A DNA stretch of 64,000 nucleotides from assembly GCA_011800805.1 (NCBI GenBank), contig MPNW01000080.1:1-64000 (forward strand). Reading direction: 5' to 3'. A program made the position numbers and the translations under genes. Shown here one piece after another: positions 24,601 through 37,408 of the stretch (positions are counted from its first letter, which is position 1; each line of letters opens with the position of its first letter). The notes below the pieces were generated by a model. The model was not told where the DNA came from and did no database searches. It worked only from the letters and a program-made list of their open reading frames with translations. This DNA is from Hirudo medicinalis (taxonomy: Eukaryota; Annelida; Clitellata; Hirudinida; Hirudinidae).

Positions 24601-27600
24601 AATGGCAATTGTCAAACATAACACCAAAAATGTAACTTAATGTTCAACTCTTATTATCCACCAAGTGCTTTATAATCATCCTTTGAAGCAGACTTCTGAG
24701 AAAACTATGTTTTAGATTACTTGCTTGTAGTAGGAAGAATATATTTTTATTTAAAAACGAAAGAAATTATGAGAGGGATGTATTCTTGTATTGCAATGTT
24801 TAGACAGGAAATTACATTTTTGATTTAAATCTTGTAATTGTGCTGTGGCATGTCATTCAATTTTAATTAAATTTTCCAGACTTGTAATTGCTGGCATGTC
24901 CTCCTTCCTGGACTCCTTCCAGAAGTTGGCAGATTTTGCCATGGAAACGAAGGGTGGACCGAGGGATCTTGGGTCCTCGATGATCAAACTCTGCCTCAGA
25001 CACAAAGCTCTGGAGAATCATCTCAAAAGCTACACAAAGTGAGTATTTGAAAGATGTGACGATGTGAGTTTTCTATGCAAACATAGGCCCCTCACCTGCT
25101 TTGCATTTGTTTGGCAGTGTTTTGCACTTAAGAACTTGAGCAGTGGTTGTAGTTGTTGGCAGTGGTGATTACAATAAGGGTGCTAAGTTAATACATGATC
25201 ATTATCATCTTCACCTTGATCATTGGTTAAGAAAGATAAGAGACATTTGAATGAGTGGATTGATTGGTCTTTCAATATCCAACTTGAAGCAAAAGTTTCA
25301 ATTGAACCACTTCTCTTCAATAAAGCATATGGCACTTATTATTATCACTGCTAGAGTCATGTTATATCTTATTATACCTAAAGTTATTAAAATATTAACC
25401 TATGTAATAAGGTAAATTATTATTATTATTATTTTTGTTGTCGTTAAATAGCATCTCGCCAAGTTTTCAACTATAAGAAACGTAGGTATGATTTCAGACA
25501 AGCAAACATTGAATGTTGAAAAGTCAGTGACTTGAAATATTTTGTGATGCAGTGGAATTCAACCTTTTCCAAGTCTCACCATTGACTTGATGTCATCACA
25601 CAATGTCATCGACCCACCTACAACTCAAGCTATTTATTATGTTCAAAGCATTTGCTGAATTAGATGAAGTCTCCCGTGTGGTGTGTTGCTGTAGTTGTGA
25701 GAAGTTCAATCAATTTCTCATCTCATAAGGATGGCTATGAATTTAAGTGCACGTCGTCGACTATTTACGTCCATCTCTTCACATGAGAGCATAGTAATTA
25801 TTTGCAGTGATGATTGTACCTAGTTTGTTTATATTAAGCATTTAACTTCCTTGAGAATGTGCTGTTGATGATGCACGGGTGTGTCGTAGATTGGAGATGA
25901 CGTTAACCTTTTCATGCCCTCTTTTGGTAATTGCATGTGAGTGCACTTCTCAATTAATTGTTTAATAAGTAATTGTATCTTGGTTAATTCGTTGGTTTCA
26001 GTACTCACTTTCTTTTTCATAAACATGTACAATTATTCACTTATTGTTGGAGAGCCATGCTATTATTGAACAGTAATTACTAACTAATCACGGCATGAAT
26101 GGGTTGCATTCCTGAAATACGACGGTAATGGCAACAGTTGTAATGTATCGTGTTCGAAACCCAGCCTGCACTGCCACAAGCGCCCTTGGGAAGGATAAAT
26201 GGTTAACAAGCGACTCTCACGCTGTGCGTATATAAATGTGGCGCTATATAAATGAACTACATTTACATTTTGCTAAATGATGCAATTAATTGATAAATTT
26301 AGCATTTAGTAAAATGTTGACAGCACTCCATCGCGTTGAATTGATGATTTGTGGTTAAGAATTAGAGCTAATGACCACCATTTTGCTCAGCCTTCATTGC
26401 ATGAGCAAGTCACTAATAATGTCTTGCAATTTTTGTGACCCATTCCAGTGATTTTTACATGATGCCTTACGATAAGGCTCTCCACTGATAGACCTTGTTC
26501 TTCTCGTCACAGCAGTACCGATTCATTAGCAACTTGTTTCATGCCGATGTGTACTTTTATTCCGCTATGATTAAAACATGATTTGAATTTCAAGTCCTTG
26601 GTCTTACTGATGCTCGAGTGATCCAATCGAGTGGCTGATGTAAGTGCCTCCGATGCGCGGATGCACGGTGCGGGTGGACTGAATGATTTGCATTTGCATT
26701 GGATGATTGGATGTCTCTAATGACTGTTGTAAAGGGAATTCATTCATTGCTGTGCAGAAGTTTGAATCCTTTCTCGTCGAGGAGGTCTGCGTTTCGCAAA
26801 CGTGGGTCTTAAAAAAATGTGCCAACAAACATCATTTGAACGTGGATTTGTCAGTGATGTCATTTTACTTGTTAATAACTATTTTACTTTTATAACTTTT
26901 ATTACTACGATTATTTATGCCATAGTTCACTGTACCCATGATATCGTGATGATGATGATNNNNGTGATGATGATGATTATGGCAATGGTGGTGATGATGA
27001 TACAAATTAGTAATAACCTCAAAAGCATTAAGCTGAGTGAAAAACTGTCTTAAATGTTCGAAAGAAGACAGACAGAATGAAATACAAATAGGATGAATAA
27101 ATTAACCGATCGTCCAATTAAAAAAACAATCATCATCATCTTAATGCTCATTCCAGCTCCCTCGTCGAGTGCCTGGTTGTTCCGCTGCAGGAAAAGATGG
27201 ACGAGTGGAGGAGGAATGCACTCCAGTTGGACAAGGAGCACGGAAAAGGTTTGAATCGCTTGTACGCTTCCATTTCCGTCTGCCTCTTTCTCCTTGTGTC
27301 CCTGTTTTGTTTTGTTTCTAATTTAGCCTCATCAGTCGATTAGGCATCAGATTAGGATTGAGTTTTTTTTTATTTATATTATTTTATTGATATTAATTCT
27401 AGACAGAATAATAAGCTATTTTTATTATTTATATTATTAGTAAGCTCACAATACGCATGTACTCTGATAATTAGCATGAAGATGTCATGATGAAGTTTGA
27501 AGATCTACCTAATGTAGCTTGTTCGACTCGATGGAGTTCATGGTGCATCAAATCGAAGGTCCTTGTAATAATCAGTTTTTATTTATTCACGAGTACAAAG

Positions 27601-30600
27601 CAAGGCTGTCTGTCTCGTTCTTCATCTCTAGTGGGTTGTAATGGATGGGATGTACTCATTCTTGATATATCCATAGTAATATAATATAATATAATATAAT
27701 ATAATATAATAATAACAATGACAATAATTGCTGTAATTGTATTTATAATATTAGGTAATTCATCGATTAATTATGTCGAATCATGAATTTTAGGTAAAAT
27801 GAATTTGTGGGATTAAATAAGACAGGCATGAATTTAAGCGGTGTTGATGATGCATGAGAGAAGTTAAAGTCTTGAATGAAAATGTGGAGGAAGTGATTGA
27901 TAAGTGGTCGAAAGAGGCTCCTTATTTTCGTGCACCTTTACAAATATTTAGACTCACGCTTCATCGCTTTCGATGTTATGTTTCTCTCCTAGACGATGAT
28001 AGCGGAGATGGTGATGGTGATGATCATCATCAGATGATGGTGTATCCACAATGTTTGTAATGGCGACAATGAAGCGGAGAGTCTGTTAAAGAGTGTGAGA
28101 AAGTAACAACTGAACAATTAGATCTTTTCGATTCTAGGATAATGTGTGTAGGATAATGTGTGTGTGTGATCATGTACGTATGATAATGTGCATTGCAAGC
28201 ATGATGACGTTCAGTGCTACTATGGAGTTTCATTACTTCTTAATCATTAAACTGAATCAATGAGATGAATGACCGTCACTCACACATTCACACATGACCT
28301 CCATATTTCCGATTGGTCGTTAATATTTTCGATCTTTTGGGGTCATCCAATGGCGCGTCCGTTTGGTGATCTTCGAGAATATCTCATGTCGCCCATGTCT
28401 CGATAAATATTTCACTGAAGTTTTTGTAAGACATCATTTTATATCTCAGCATGTTTTTTTTTTATCTCAACGACCTTTAGACGTCTGAATAGTTGCTAAT
28501 CACCCCACATCTGGCCTCGCGATCATCGTTGCTAGGCAACTTTTTTGTTTATCATCTAGCCTCGTGTCCTAAGGAATGGGTGCTGATGGTGCTGTGGAAA
28601 TTACGATGCATGTGTGAATATTGAAGGTGTCGGCCCGTTTGTAATGTGTTTCTTTTTATCTAAAATTTCAGAATGCAAGAAAATGCACGGAGAAGTGAAA
28701 AAGGCTTCACTAGAGACCGCGAAGTTGCAGAAGAAAGTCAACAAAGGTTATTCATTCTCCTTAAAGTCATTCAATCACCTCCCCTTGGGACTGTTAATCG
28801 TCAGTCTGCAACTGCATTCCGAAGTTCTTAATCACGAATACGTTCTTGTGAATGTAGGACGCTTTTCTGCTTAGTGGGGGATGTTTTGTGCCAAATGGGC
28901 AGTTTTGTTGGCTTGGGTATGAATCGGTTATAATGCTCTTTTGGAATGTGATTTATGAAATTACATCTCAATTAATTAGGTCATGGCTGATGTAATTATG
29001 TGTTAGAATGTCCTAATACTGAGCTCATCTCAGCACATGTTTATTATTATTATTATTATTATTATCATTATTACTATTATTACTTTATTCATTCAACTCA
29101 ACACCAACGGCTGGAAAGTCAATGACCCCAGGTCTCAACAAGAGTCCACATGCAACCAAAATAAGAATAATTCCAACTTAATTCTAAAAAGTGAAGTAAA
29201 AAAAATATCAATCATTCTTGTTTAACTGAAATTTCAATGTCATCCCAGAATCTTTCTAAGTATGTGAGCTGTTCCATTTAATGCAATCTTTTGCACCTCA
29301 TACTGGCTTGGTCTTCCTGGTATCATCTCCAACTCTTTCCTGCAATTTTCTTCAATCGTTCCAAGTGTCCCCAAATAACTGGTATTGTTTTGACTTTCCA
29401 TATTCTGCTGACCTCAATTTGCAAATCTTTATGTTTGAGAATTTTTTCATTCAGTTTTTTTCATAACATTTTGGTCGTCAGGTATGGACATTTAAATAAG
29501 CAGGTAATAATTTTCTTTTCTGTCCAAAATATGATGTCCGGTCAATTAGCAGGAATAGGAATTCAGCAGGAGCAGGAATTATTATTATTATTATTATTGT
29601 TATTGCTATTATTATTATTATTATTATCATCATCAATGTCTATTGTTATTAATTAGTGATGTTAATGGTGATTAGTAGATAACAAGAAGAACATAAAACA
29701 TTGAGAAACATCACAAAGTTAGTAATCTGTAATGATAAGGAGGCAGTACTTCTAATTAGTAATTAGGAGCCCATTACAAGGAGTGACGATAGCAGTTCCT
29801 CTTCATCACACTGATAACATCAACTCTTTCTTTCACTTACTCTCCATTGTTCTGCCCATCCTGAGAGACTTCATTGTTTTAGACTTTCATTTTAAGTTAA
29901 TATTTATTATTATTATTATTGTTATTATTATTATTACTTTTAAGTCAATATTTTTTTTATTATCAATCAAAGTCGTCTTTAAGATACCCTATTATATGCT
30001 CAGTAAAACGTGCAGATAAGGTCGTACCAAACGTGTTTTAGGGGGGGTGACAACACATCCTTTCACCTGCTTGGCTCCGTCGAGCATTGTTCAAATGTTT
30101 GGCTCTGATAAGAAGACTAATTTGCTTGTCTGGTCATGTCGTTGATTTGATGCCACAGTAGATTTCACCAACTGATTAATTAGATAATCTCGTTGTTTAT
30201 TCTCATTTGAATCGAAATGTTCCTTCAAAATGACTCAGGCAAACCCGATGCAAAGAGCAAGTTGGAGTTGTGCACGAGAGACTACAACGCCAAAGCGTCG
30301 GCACTCGAGTTGACCGAGAGGAATGCAATCATGTCCGCCATCACTGAGCACAGGAGCAGGTTCGCCTTCCTCGTCGGTTGCATCAAACCCGTCATGGTGA
30401 GTCATTCAATTCTCGTTTCTTTGTTCAATTTTCTGTTTAATTATTCTCTCTAAATTTTATTTGTTATTATTTTGTTGTTGTTGTTATTATTATTGTATGC
30501 TATCGTTATTCTTTTGTTACACGTTCTTCTATGCATTGTAGGCATTAGTTTGATCTACATAATAATGTATTATTTAAGTTACCTTTCGAACATCATTCTT

Positions 30601-31340
30601 ACTCAATGCGTCAATATTCGATATTTTTCAAGCTAATGGAAGTATGTTAGATGATCAACATAATTCCTGTTGGACATTGAAGACATTCGTTTCGTCAGTT
30701 ATTAAATCTTTTTTAGCGTCTTTTACCGATACGTTTGCACGTCTGAGTACAATAAGGAGACCAGGGGTGCTCCTATAATCCACTCCCCCTCACCGGTGTG
30801 ACCGGATCTTTATTCTCGGAAATTCACCCATCTGTCTCATTTCAATGAAACTCGACCAAACTTCAACCTCCGTCGTTGTGTGTGGTTGTGTGTGGTTTCT
30901 TGTTAGCACTTCATTGAAATGTGATCGTTGAGCATTTCGAGAAAATATTATCTCCTTCGATTGTTAAAACTTTATATTTTCACTCAAGTTCGATAAACAG
31001 AAATTTAGCTTATTAGATGTATTTAGTGTTCTTGATAATGATTCCCTGATTTTCACCTTTTCATTCTCACTGGGAGGTCATCGTACTTTATTTGTACAAG
31101 TTTTTAACCCTGCATCTCAGTGTTTATTGTGCATCTCAGTACAAGCATTGTATGCCTTGAGGCAAGTGGACCTCGGATCAGGCATCAATTTGTAGCAGGA
31201 AGTTCTATCTGCTTGCTTTGCTACCATCATGTCATTGACTGACTAAAATGATGTGAAGATGATGGTAATGGTAGTTGTTATGGTGATGGTGGTGGTAAAG
31301 GTAGTTGTTGTGATGATGGTGGTGGTAAAGGTAGTTGTTG

Positions 31341-31378
<38 letters not shown>

Positions 31379-31602
31379 GTGATAATGGATGTCTGTTAAC
31401 CAGGGTTCGAGTAACTAATTATTTTGACCAATCAGTGGCAATGAGGACAAATGAATTAAAGCAGTTGTTTTTATCAACGTTGTAAACCAGGGAAGGTCTG
31501 CAAATGAGCTGTCTATGTTGAATAGAAGTTGACTTCTCCGTTAAGTTCCTGTCAACTGCTCTTCAACTCGAAGCCATTCTCGTAATGAAACGGATGCTGA
31601 TT

Positions 31603-31635
<33 letters not shown>

Positions 31636-34600
31636 ATTCGTCGTCGTCATCACCATCTTCTACTCCCTGCAGCCAGGATGCGAAGTCAATTAATTACTCT
31701 AAAATTAATAGTAATTTAATTACCTCATTATTGTCTCATTACGATCCTGTTATATTGTCTATCCTAAATTTTACTGGCAATTAACATATTGTATTATTGA
31801 TGATGATGACGACGACGACGACGATGACGATGATGCAATGATGATAATAACAACATTAATAATATTAACAATAACGATGATGATGATGATGATGATGATA
31901 GCATAATGAGAAATTAAATTCCAAATTAAATATGTTGTGACGCCTTTATTCCACCAGGCACACGAGACAGCCATGATGGGCGAGCTGGAGAGCTTTAGGG
32001 ATATTATGACCATCTTGGAGGCACAATCCTCTTCAGGGCCTGGAATCATAGAACAGACGTTTGTCGATGCCATCCATGGATTTCATATGACCATTGAGAG
32101 GAAGGTTGGTTCTAGAAAGTTGAACACGCATAATTTTTTGTGTGGCAATATTTTGGACAGTAATAGGTATTAGACACGATTGGTCATAAGGACGACGAAG
32201 CAATAATACATTAAGTAGACTTGGAAATGTCATTATTACAAAGCAATAATACATCATGTATTACGTGTAGACCTCACCATTGAATTTGTTTCACAGAAAC
32301 GGAGCATAAAAGAAGAGGCAGATTTCATGGGAACGATGTCTCGCTCCTCGTCTTCATCCTCGCACAAGTCCAACGAAGCTTTCCTCAAGAATGGTTGTCC
32401 GGAGAATCCATCCGTGACCAATCATAACTCGTCTTCTGCGGGGCACTATGTCGGTCGCTCTTCAACCCTCCCCTACACGACCAGGGTGCCCTCTGACACC
32501 GTCCAGCAATCCCCGATCGTTACGATGACAGTGGACGACAACTTCTTCTTCCGTCAGGAATTTGTTCCCGTCGAGAGGACTCGAACCATCTCTCCAGAGG
32601 AACATCCCCAGGTCTCAGTGAGGCCCAACCTTACCGCCGACACCTTCGTACCGCCACCGGCAGTTCAGCAACAACAAATGCAACATCAACAAATACAACA
32701 ACATCAACAAATGCAACATCAACAGATGCAACAACAACAACAAATTCAACAGCAACAAATGCAACAACAGCAACTCCTGCAGCAGTTCTCGAGACAACAA
32801 TCCTTCCCTTCATCGACGTCCTTGTCCTCAACTTCGTCGACACTTTCCAGTTCGTCTGGTGAGATGCTCGTTTGGTTTGTTTGAAGCCACTATACTGCTG
32901 ATGAATTGAGTCGATGAATTGAGTTACTGCATTGATTAGCTGATTGATTGTCAATCATAAACTTCCTTACCTACTCCTGCCTTGGAGGCTTTCATGAGTT
33001 CTCTAATGTCCTTGGCATCTTAGATTCGACAGATGTCGAAGCCAATATTTCGGAGACCAATATTTTGCCCGTGTAACTAGAAGCCTTCCTTGGAGCTGGT
33101 TGTTTTATTGAGCTCTTCATTGCGCAGCTGTTGTGATGGCTGATGAAAGGGTAACTAAGAAAATAAGAACTGTTTAGGTGTGAAATACCTGGAGTGGCAC
33201 GTGGAAAAAAAACAATGTTGACACGTGAAAAAAAACAATGTTGACACGTGAAAAGTTATTGCTGTCATAGAAAAATTATTGCTGCCATCGGTCATCTTCG
33301 TAGTCATCATCTTCTTCACCAATGAGTGATACTTAAACGACCAACAGGCTCAGTGATTAATGCCATTTCCGTGCTCTTGAACCCGCTCAAACATTCATAT
33401 CTCTCCATCCATCCATCCATCCATCCACCCATCCATCCAATCAATTGCAAATTTTGTTGCAGGTTCCAAGAAGGTGGAGAAGATCTACGCACGACCAGCC
33501 CTAGTTAAGAGGGAGAATTCAATTGTCACTCCAGTCTTCGTGCTCCGCCCACTGTCCCTGACCTGCCAGGTTGGTTGGTTGAAGGTTTTAAAGTTTTTCT
33601 GGAAAGATTTCATGCTTTTCAGTTTCCATTCTTCTTCCATTTTCTTCTTTCCATTCTTCAAAAGTTTCCTAATTTACTTTAGTTGATTGCTTACTTTCTC
33701 CCACAATCTATCACTCCATCGTCCATCCATCCGTTCACTTATCATTCCCTCCTTTGCCACGTGCTTTCTAAGTTTAAAAGATGTCTCTGCGAGCATTAGT
33801 GTTTAAATACGGGTGTGTTCAATCTTCAACAAAGTACCTTGTACTTGTACTTGTAGTCTAAATTTAATGAGGTGGTGTCTGGAAGTATATTTGTTCATTT
33901 CATTTGTTCCAGGCATCAAGTTGAAGCAAAACGATAAGGTATGTTTTATTGTCGTGCTTAAATAAAATAATAATCTGAGAAGTTTCATTTAATACATAAT
34001 GATGATGATGATGATGATTGTGGTGGTGGTGGTGACGATGGTGATGATGATGATGGTGGTGGTGGTGACGATGGTGATGATGATGATATAATTATGTTCC
34101 ATATATAACCACAGGATTATAATATTATTTTATTTGCAAAATAAACAAATTAACTTTGTTCCAAAGAAGGAAACAACAGACATCTCTTCACTGAACCAAG
34201 TCATACTTGACCTGGAGAAGAATGCCAAGCTCCTGGAGACCAGCCACCCCACCACGAGTCTTCAGTCACTCCAATCCATGCAATGCTCCAGTGGATACGG
34301 AACCATGACTAACGTCAGTTCCAATGAAACCATGCAGTCCATTGCGGGTTCGTGTCAATGTCAGTCAGAGGTGATGGTTCTTATAACCATGATAATGTTG
34401 GTGATGATGATGATGATGATGACGACGACGACGACGATGATGATGATGATGATGAATGTGGTGATCTTGGAGATGGTGGTGATGAAGTTTTTAAAATGTC
34501 AATAATTCGGTCAAACCTTAAATGATTCACATGGAAGCATCGACAACTGAATTGTTGTGGTAATTACGTTATTGCGCTACAAAATGTGCAATTGTTTCCA

Positions 34601-35333
34601 GAATTGGATGCCCTGCTTGAGTCGAGTCTCACGGACCTGGAGAAGTGCAGCACCCTCCCACTCAAGAGGTTCAACCACTCGAGAATGGAGGCTGACAACA
34701 GGAGGCCTGTGTCCACTTCTGGTTCGTGAGGTGTTCTGATTGCACGTCCGATTTTATTTTATTTATTTCCTTAAAAGATGTTTGTCGCTAATACGAAAAC
34801 ATGGTAACTATTTTCTAAAACTACTCTTTTTAGATGAAGTACCTAACAACAACAGCATCTGGCAGAACCAGCTTCAGAATGGCCAGCAACATCTCGTTCA
34901 GGGACGTTACGGAAACACGAACCCGGATGAACTCCCTCCGCCTCCTGATGACCTCCTCCGTCCTCAACAAATCGTCGACAACTCGTTTCCGCCACCTCCA
35001 GCTTCCTTCAACCACTCCGTCTCCCATCAGCACCACTACCACCAACCACAGATCCTACAGCAGAAGGAACTGAACATGGCCCTCAGGCAGCGCTTCAGCC
35101 AGCTCCACCAAAACCTCGACACCCTCCCGGAAAACCATCATTCTTCCCAATCGAGGGTCAAGGCGGACGACGATCGCCCTGCCTCGGTCTGTCCCGTCCA
35201 CCGCCGGGATGACGACGGCGGTTCGTCCGATGCTTCCGACGAGCCCCAAGGTTTTTCTGCTCTGCTGAGAGGTGTCAGCCTCAGGAAGACCATTGTCAAC
35301 GATCGATCGGCACCCGTGCTGAAGAGAATCTAA
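17631..35333 (+). CDS. MTSS1: MTSS1/MIM-like I-BAR and WH2 protein, 750 residues
   Basis: MIM/MTSS proteins bend membranes outward through an I-BAR (IMD) domain and bind monomeric actin through a C-terminal WH2 motif (family knowledge). Exons: 17631-17690, 23114-23175, 24880-25038, 27157-27248, 28672-28746, 30239-30396, 31958-32104, 32297-32858, 33463-33573, 33913-33938, 34167-34347, 34602-34721, 34834-35333. All junctions keep frame and total 2253 nt. The IMD is residues 1-250 (GSYPLWEDLI, SFLDSFQKLADFAMETKGG, PLQEKMDEWRRNALQLDKEH). TMSRSSS follows it, then a Gln-rich stretch (about 374-418), QCSSGYGTM as in vertebrate MTSS1, a proline-rich part, and the WH2 motif LLRGVSLRKT...NDRSAP at the end. 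Length is close to human MTSS1 (about 755). The first base of exon 34167 could shift by one codon. Exon 10 is a 26-nt microexon. It lies head-to-head with PNUTS and upstream of DENND1 on the same strand. Confidence 0.95.
18973..19246 (-). other. Unidentified protein-like antisense segment (about 90 residues)
   Basis: An open minus-strand frame of about 90 codons ends at a stop at 18973. It has a coding-like mix of residues rich in Lys, Arg, Tyr and Asp (for example LLQTYKEDVCALKDKDYKNF and MPTPTYRKALEYVEKIQF). An in-frame stop bounds it on the 5' side near 19246, and the assembly gap begins just beyond. I do not recognise a family. It could be the last exon of a gene nested in the MTSS1 intron, a pseudogene or a mobile-element fragment. 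A second antisense segment lies across the gap at 20.53-20.83 kb. Confidence 0.35.
19273..19801. other. Assembly gap (529 N)
   Basis: A run of N in MTSS1 intron 1. It separates two stretches of antisense protein-like sequence, so anything spanning them cannot be assembled from this window. Open frames through the Ns are artefacts. Confidence 0.99.
20530..20830 (-). pseudogene. Unidentified antisense coding-like segment with a frame break
   Basis: Reading the minus strand, an open stretch containing DLTGGNPLKLFDFNASYMMS and then FLDDLNKYELDGVTALMGP runs to a stop near 20657. An overlapping frame then carries on with a basic stretch (KRNRQRTDSRRQDKLKKH, then LERVTRTRIKEEADMMG) to a stop near 20537. 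A possible splice acceptor (TTTGTAG) precedes the first part at about 20805. The two frames together look like one broken coding region, or one exon plus chance sequence. I cannot assign a family. Confidence 0.3.
21430..22200 (-). mobile_element. R2-clade non-LTR retrotransposon relic (3' part: zinc knuckle and endonuclease)
   Basis: On the minus strand, broken frames follow the C-terminal order of R2-type elements. A segment KDANVQHSLAAGCSEMES continues into LAHIIQKC, matching the HxxxxC half of the R2 zinc knuckle. Next HDSIVRMLETGKWDIQ matches the 'RHD.IV..L...GW' region in another frame. Then MRESRILTVKGTSNPDLCAW with a downstream D (VSDNTDLDRVQEF) corresponds to the R(K)PD...D core of the restriction-like endonuclease (family knowledge). 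At least two frameshifts and several stops make it non-functional, and the first zinc-knuckle cysteine position is degenerate. The reverse transcriptase core is not present, so it is a 5'-truncated copy inside MTSS1 intron 1, not in rDNA. Confidence 0.75.
22221..22249. repeat. (ATT)n microsatellite
   Basis: About nine TTA units in a row in MTSS1 intron 1. Confidence 0.9.
26090..26272 (+). repeat. tRNA-derived SINE copy 2
   Basis: The head includes GTGTTCGAAACCC (B-box-like). The body has GCGCCCTTGGGAAGGA, and the tail is GCGCTATATAAATGAACTAC followed by ATTTACATTTT. It lies in MTSS1 intron 3. Confidence 0.75.
26960..26963. other. Assembly gap (4 N) in a GAT microsatellite
   Basis: Four N bases interrupt a GATGATGAT run, most likely a place where the repeat length could not be resolved. 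Confidence 0.95.
27676..27712. repeat. (ATAAT)n pentanucleotide microsatellite
   Basis: About seven near-perfect ATAAT units in MTSS1 intron 4. Confidence 0.9.
29578..29640. repeat. (ATT)n microsatellite
   Basis: TTA/TTG/TTATCA units in MTSS1 intron 5. A similar array lies at 29040-29080. Confidence 0.85.
31335..31385. repeat. (GAT)n microsatellite cluster
   Basis: A perfect GAT run is preceded by GGTGGTAAAGGTAGTTGTTGT units repeated twice (31261-31335). The opposite repeat (ATC)n follows at 31604-31634, so the two could pair as an inverted repeat in the transcript of MTSS1 intron 6. Confidence 0.85.
33187..33254. repeat. Short tandem repeat with CACGTG cores
   Basis: About 2.5 copies of a 25-27-bp unit of the form ACACGTGAAAAAAAACAATG TTG, each containing the E-box hexamer CACGTG, in MTSS1 intron 8. 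Spacing by about 25 bp would place the hexamers on nearly the same helix face pattern; any regulatory use is only inference. Confidence 0.6.
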
Positions 35334-37408
35334 GGGACGTCTTTTCAAATGAAGAAATTTTGGTGTGAATTTTAATGAATCAACAACATTGAACATTGGG
35401 GCTTTTAAGTTGAAGAATGAAAAATTGAAATCAAGAGCAGAGATGGTAGAAAATCCTGTTGGTGTGGCCATCAAGTAGCAACCTGTGTTTGATAGAAAAG
35501 TTAACTCTGTACATTTATTAAGTTGTCTTCGTGAGTGTGCGGTGTTATATCTTAGCTTTTGCTGAGGCAAGTGGCCTGAAGTGTGCGTCCTTTATGGTAG
35601 TTGAACTTGTAATCATGTCCTTCTGTGAAAATAATCAAGTTTTATTTTTATTGCTCAGCTTTGAATAATTTGCCATCTTACGTCAACAATTCAATAACCC
35701 TGTTCCAAGCTCAGGTGATCTCAATAATATTTTGTTTCAAAATTATTTTATTTAAAATTTATTTATCCTAAAAAATCATGAATGCGTCTGAATTGCGCGA
35801 GCGGTCGGACGGAGTAGGTTCACTCTCTGAGACGCTCCCGAGATGCTGCCGTTCCGTCTCAGGTTCCTCGATGCCTACTTGACCACATATCCCCTTCGTC
35901 GTCGTTTACTGGCTACCTGTAAATGATGTTTCAGTCGTTCTCTTTTTGATAGGTGTGAATACATTTTTTATGAGGATTTTAATTTCCAGTATTGGAAAAT
36001 GTTTGGATTTCGGAGGATGAGGAGATCGAATCAATTTCATTAGCCACGTCGTGTCGGTTGTAATTATTGACATTCGATTTCTCAGTAGAACGTTCAGATG
36101 TGAATCTATTTTATAACTGCAACTTTTAAACATACTTTTGGCTGTTAAAGATTTTAGTTTTCCTTAAAGTTAGACAAGAGAACAATGCGAAGCCTACAAA
36201 TTTTATTTAGCTACAAATGCCTTTCTGACCAGAGGTTGATTGAGAAACATCTTCATTTCTTGAAATATTTTTCTAAAAATAAATCTTTTGTGACTATATT
36301 TGTAATAATTGAATTTCACGGGTTTGTTGAGCCGAGTACCGTTGGGTTTATCGAAGCGGAGAAAGCTAGACTACGATATTTTTCGTTCATCGAGAACCAA
36401 AGCGCATAACATCCTCAAAACACCTCTGATCATGATCAGTCGGTAACCTACATGGTTTTATTAATAAGGCCTTCGAGATTTTTTTTTATTAAAAATGCCT
36501 TCTCATTTCTCCGTTTTAAATGGTCTTGAGATGACGAATCTTATCGAATTTTATTTTCGAGAGAAATTACTTGATGTCGACAGTTTTATTTTGACCTTGT
36601 TTTTCCATTTTATTGAGACATAGTGTGCGGTGGGAATCAGTGAGATAGTTTGCAAGCATACAAGAAGTGTGTGACATCACGTGCTTTGGAAACTTGAGAA
36701 TATTACAGTGGTGTCTCATCAAGAATGGTATCAGATGTGTTATCGACTTTTTATGCAAGTGGTTTATTTCGGTGAAGGAATTTATTCAGTCTGGTCCTAA
36801 AGAGTAAGTTTTAATTAGGTAAGGTATGTATGTGTTTAGCCGACCATGTGATGATTTGTCCACAGGGACCCACAAAATCTTCTGATTACGAGTAGGATGC
36901 GATTTTAACAAATTAATCGTTTTCGCTATAAATTATTTAGGTCTGAAAAATTATTTATCATTGGGAGAACGGTTTGGAAAAAATACGAAGATAATGTGCG
37001 AAATTAATAAGATTAGCGCAATAAAATGAACAATTAATTTTATTGTCGACTTATAAGAAATTTTATTAGAAGTTAGTTCAAATTAATATACCTTTAAAGG
37101 AATTAAATGAATTGATAGCATTGACACACCTCTAATACAACTGAAGACCATCATAACACTGCTGTATATTATATCTAGTTAGTTAGCCTGTTGTTGATTA
37201 AGGGTGATGGTGAGTTCGCTATGAAGTGAGGTAGGATTGCTAAGCTTTCTAAACTAACTCTCTGATCGATCACATGCTCGTGAGGAATTGATGACTTGAT
37301 GTTGAACTTTTGAAGGATTTTTTTGGAATAAGCTTGGTGAACTTTACGAATCAGTTTTTATTATTGTCACTGCAATCTGCAGAGATACCCATTAAGGTGC
37401 CGTACAAT
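35334..37408. other. Interval between MTSS1 and DENND1
   Basis: This 2.1-kb interval should hold the MTSS1 3' UTR and the DENND1 5' UTR and promoter. A GC-richer patch at 35790-35880 (GCGCGAGCGGTCGGACGG) is the only compositional departure. No convincing reading frame, RNA gene or repeat was seen. Confidence 0.5.
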
